A stretch of DNA of 64,000 bases. Origin: Neobacillus mesonae (GTDB lineage: Bacteria; Bacillota; Bacilli; Bacillales; Cytobacillaceae). Made by a program: the position numbers and the translations under genes. Under the pieces are notes generated by a model that saw only the letters and a program-made list of their open reading frames with translations, ran no database searches and was not told where the DNA came from. How positions within the stretch are numbered: the stretch's first letter is position 1; every line of letters starts with the position of its first letter. The stretch spans positions 168,703 to 232,702 of the forward strand of contig NZ_KV440949.1 of the NCBI RefSeq assembly GCF_001636315.1, written 5' to 3'. Positions 62,420-64,000 of this stretch are shown one piece after another.

Positions 62420-63310
62420 ATGAATGCAAACATGAACAAAAAGGTTGACCAGGAAGCTGTTCCACTGTATGACACCGTAACATCTTTAGAACCTAAAAGA
62501 GAAATGGAGATACCGGCAGTCATACGTAAGAAGAGAAAATGGAAAATCTCACAGGAAACTGGTATCATGTGGAGCTCGGTTGTCATCATTTTTTTACTAT
62601 GGTATCTCATCACCAAGCTAAATATCTTCTCCGAAGTGTTTATCCCATCTCCAGCAAAAACTTGGGCCGCCTTTACCGATTTACTTGTAAATGGTTATAA
62701 AGGTAATAGTTTATTATTTCATCTGCTAGATAGTCTATATCGATTATCGATTGCCTTCTTCTTTGCCTTAATCACAGCCGTTCCTTTAGGATTAATTAGT
62801 GGTTATTCAACAAAAGTACGAGCTGCATTAGACCCCATCTTGGAATTCTACCGTCCGTTACCACCATTGTCATACTACACACTATTAATTTTATGGTTTG
62901 GAATCGGTGACCTTTCAAAGGTTGCCTTACTATACCTTGCTGCGTTTGCTCCAATGTATATTGCCGCCGTTTCCGGTGTGAAAGGTGTCTTAGAGGATCG
63001 GATTCATTCCGCTACCTCATTAGGTGCAAATCAGTGGCAAACGTTCCGATATGTTATTTTTCCATCCTGTTTACCGGAAATCTTCACCGGCATGAGGACA
63101 GCGATTGGATTTGCCTATACCACTTTAGTCGCCTCCGAAATGGTTGCAGCAGTCTCAGGGATCGGGTGGTTAGTGCTCGATGCCAGTAAATACTTACGAA
63201 GCGACATCATGTATGTCGGAATAATATTAATGGGCATCACAGGGATTCTACTGGATCGAATTCTTCGTAAAATTGAAGTCAAAGTTATCCCATGGAAGGG
63301 CAAAGATTAA
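62420..63310 (+). CDS. taurine/sulfonate ABC transporter permease (TauC/SsuC type)
   Basis: A 296-residue inner-membrane permease with a charged 50-residue cytoplasmic N-terminus and about six helices. Family features are VFIPSPAKTWAAFTDLL (near residue 74) and the EAA loop ATSLGANQWQTFRYVIFPSCLPEIFTGMR (near 193). It is followed 18 bp later by the binding-protein gene. No ATPase gene precedes it; it must lie downstream of the window or elsewhere. Taurine or an alkanesulfonate is the family-level substrate. Confidence 0.85.
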   Translation: MNANMNKKVDQEAVPLYDTVTSLEPKREMEIPAVIRKKRKWKISQETGIMWSSVVIIFLLWYLITKLNIFSEVFIPSPAKTWAAFTDLLVNGYKGNSLLFHLLDSLYRLSIAFFFALITAVPLGLISGYSTKVRAALDPILEFYRPLPPLSYYTLLILWFGIGDLSKVALLYLAAFAPMYIAAVSGVKGVLEDRIHSATSLGANQWQTFRYVIFPSCLPEIFTGMRTAIGFAYTTLVASEMVAAVSGIGWLVLDASKYLRSDIMYVGIILMGITGILLDRILRKIEVKVIPWKGKD

Positions 63311-63328
63311 AAAATTGGGGGTTAAGGG

Positions 63329-64000
63329 ATGAAAAACAGCAAAATAAAATGGCTTATAAGTTTAATGGTAGTTTTTGCACTATTAATGATTACCGCCTGC
63401 GGCAACAAAACAACATCTAAACCTGCTGACGGCAAAGTGGAATTTAGGATTGGCTATCAAGTCATTCCAAATGCGGAGCTGCTAGCAAAAGCCACCAAAA
63501 TGTTTGAAGAAAAATTCAAGGGTGTGACTGTTAAGCTTCATCAGTTTGAGGCGGCCGTTGATGTAAACACAGCGATGGCGGCAGGTGAAATTGATGCCGG
63601 ACTGATTGGCTCTAGTTCTGTCGCCTCCGGGGTGGCACAAAATTTGCCATACCAAGTCATTTGGCTGCACGATGTCATTGGTGATAATGAGGCATAAGTC
63701 GTCAAAAAAGACAGCGGTATAAAATCACTTGAAGATGTAGTTGGTAAAAAAATTGCCGTTTCTTTCGGATCAACGACGCATTACAGTTTGTTATCTGCTC
63801 TCAAATTAAAAGGAATTGACCAAAACAAGGTAACTATTCTAGACATGAAGCCTGCCGACATGCTAGCAGCGTGGAAACAAGGTCAAATCGATGGAGGGTA
63901 TGTCTGGTATCCGACACTAGGTGAAATGGTAAAGGACGGCAATATCGTTATTACAAGCCGCGACCTAGCTCAAGACGGCATTCTTACCGCTGATGTTGGG
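63329..64000 (+). pseudogene. taurine-binding lipoprotein gene (TauA type) with in-frame stop, 3' end outside window
   Basis: The frame starts with a lipoprotein signal (LLMITACGN, cysteine near residue 24) and continues as a TauA/SsuA-type binding protein (FRIGYQVIPNAELLAKATKMFEE, AAGEIDAGLIGSSSVASGVAQ). TAA at 63695-63697 interrupts IGDNEA-stop-VVKKDSGIKSLEDVVG; relatives usually have EALVVK here, so a TTA leucine codon probably became TAA. The frame then stays open for another 100 codons to the window edge with good similarity (DGGYVWYPTLGEMVKDG). Nonsense mutation or base-call error. Confidence 0.8.

Noticed and set aside
63329..63697. Short 122-residue protein as a complete gene
   Set aside because: Similarity to TauA-type binding proteins continues in the same frame past the TAA, so it is a broken longer gene.

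Overview
The window looks like the chromosome of a low-GC, spore-forming Bacillaceae bacterium (Bacillus/Neobacillus-like; this is inference). The signs are strong GGAGG-type ribosome sites, frequent TTG/GTG starts, a Sda-like sporulation checkpoint gene, Bacillus-type malate dehydrogenases, an EutV/EutW antitermination system and a BsuPI-domain lipoprotein. I see no rRNA, tRNA, CRISPR, prophage or transposase.

Layout. 1-8 kb holds ordinary metabolism and transport: acyl-CoA ligase, CidAB/LrgAB-type holin-like proteins with a LysR regulator, an FMN reductase, BrnQ and an APC permease. 8-15 kb is a DeoR-controlled ABC importer (binding protein, two permeases, ATPase) with an AlkP-superfamily phosphodiesterase, a PHP hydrolase and an MgtC protein. 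This is probably a phosphoester or phosphonate scavenging unit. 15.3-31.8 kb is an ethanolamine (eut) microcompartment locus with shell proteins EutS/L/M/N plus a tailed BMC-H, EutABC, EutP, EutE, PduL, EutH and the EutVW two-component system. It also has a second eutBC pair, and a malate dehydrogenase gene closes the operon. Three leaders carry terminators whose 5' arms overlap hexaloop hairpins with A1 and G4, the signature of EutV/ANTAR antitermination. 32-39.5 kb holds a DUF438/hemerythrin protein, a DUF318 permease, an MFS transporter with an amidohydrolase, a small unknown gene, a Sda-like gene and an AEC transporter.

39.5-59.3 kb is the most notable part: a second microcompartment locus built around 2-aminoethylphosphonate (AEP). 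A PhnS/T/U-type importer and a PbfA-like lyase lie upstream. PhnW (AEP-pyruvate transaminase), an MHS permease, a second DeoR regulator, a second MgtC, a saccharopine-dehydrogenase-like protein and PhnX (phosphonoacetaldehyde hydrolase) follow. Then come two BMC-H shells, a CoA-acylating aldehyde dehydrogenase with an encapsulation-type C-terminus, PduL, a flavoprotein-like BMC accessory, an EutN-type vertex protein, alanine dehydrogenase and a second malate dehydrogenase. The implied route is AEP + pyruvate to phosphonoacetaldehyde + alanine, then to phosphate + acetaldehyde, then to acetyl-CoA and acetyl-phosphate. Alanine dehydrogenase would regenerate pyruvate and release ammonia. The shell would contain the acetaldehyde step. 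(R)-1-hydroxy-AEP could enter at phosphonoacetaldehyde through the PbfA-like enzyme.

59.6-64 kb carries a BsuPI-domain lipoprotein, a HAD hydrolase, methionine aminopeptidase and the start of a taurine/sulfonate-type ABC transporter. The binding-protein gene of that transporter has an in-frame stop and runs off the window. A second in-frame stop breaks an EamA transporter gene inside the phosphonate region.
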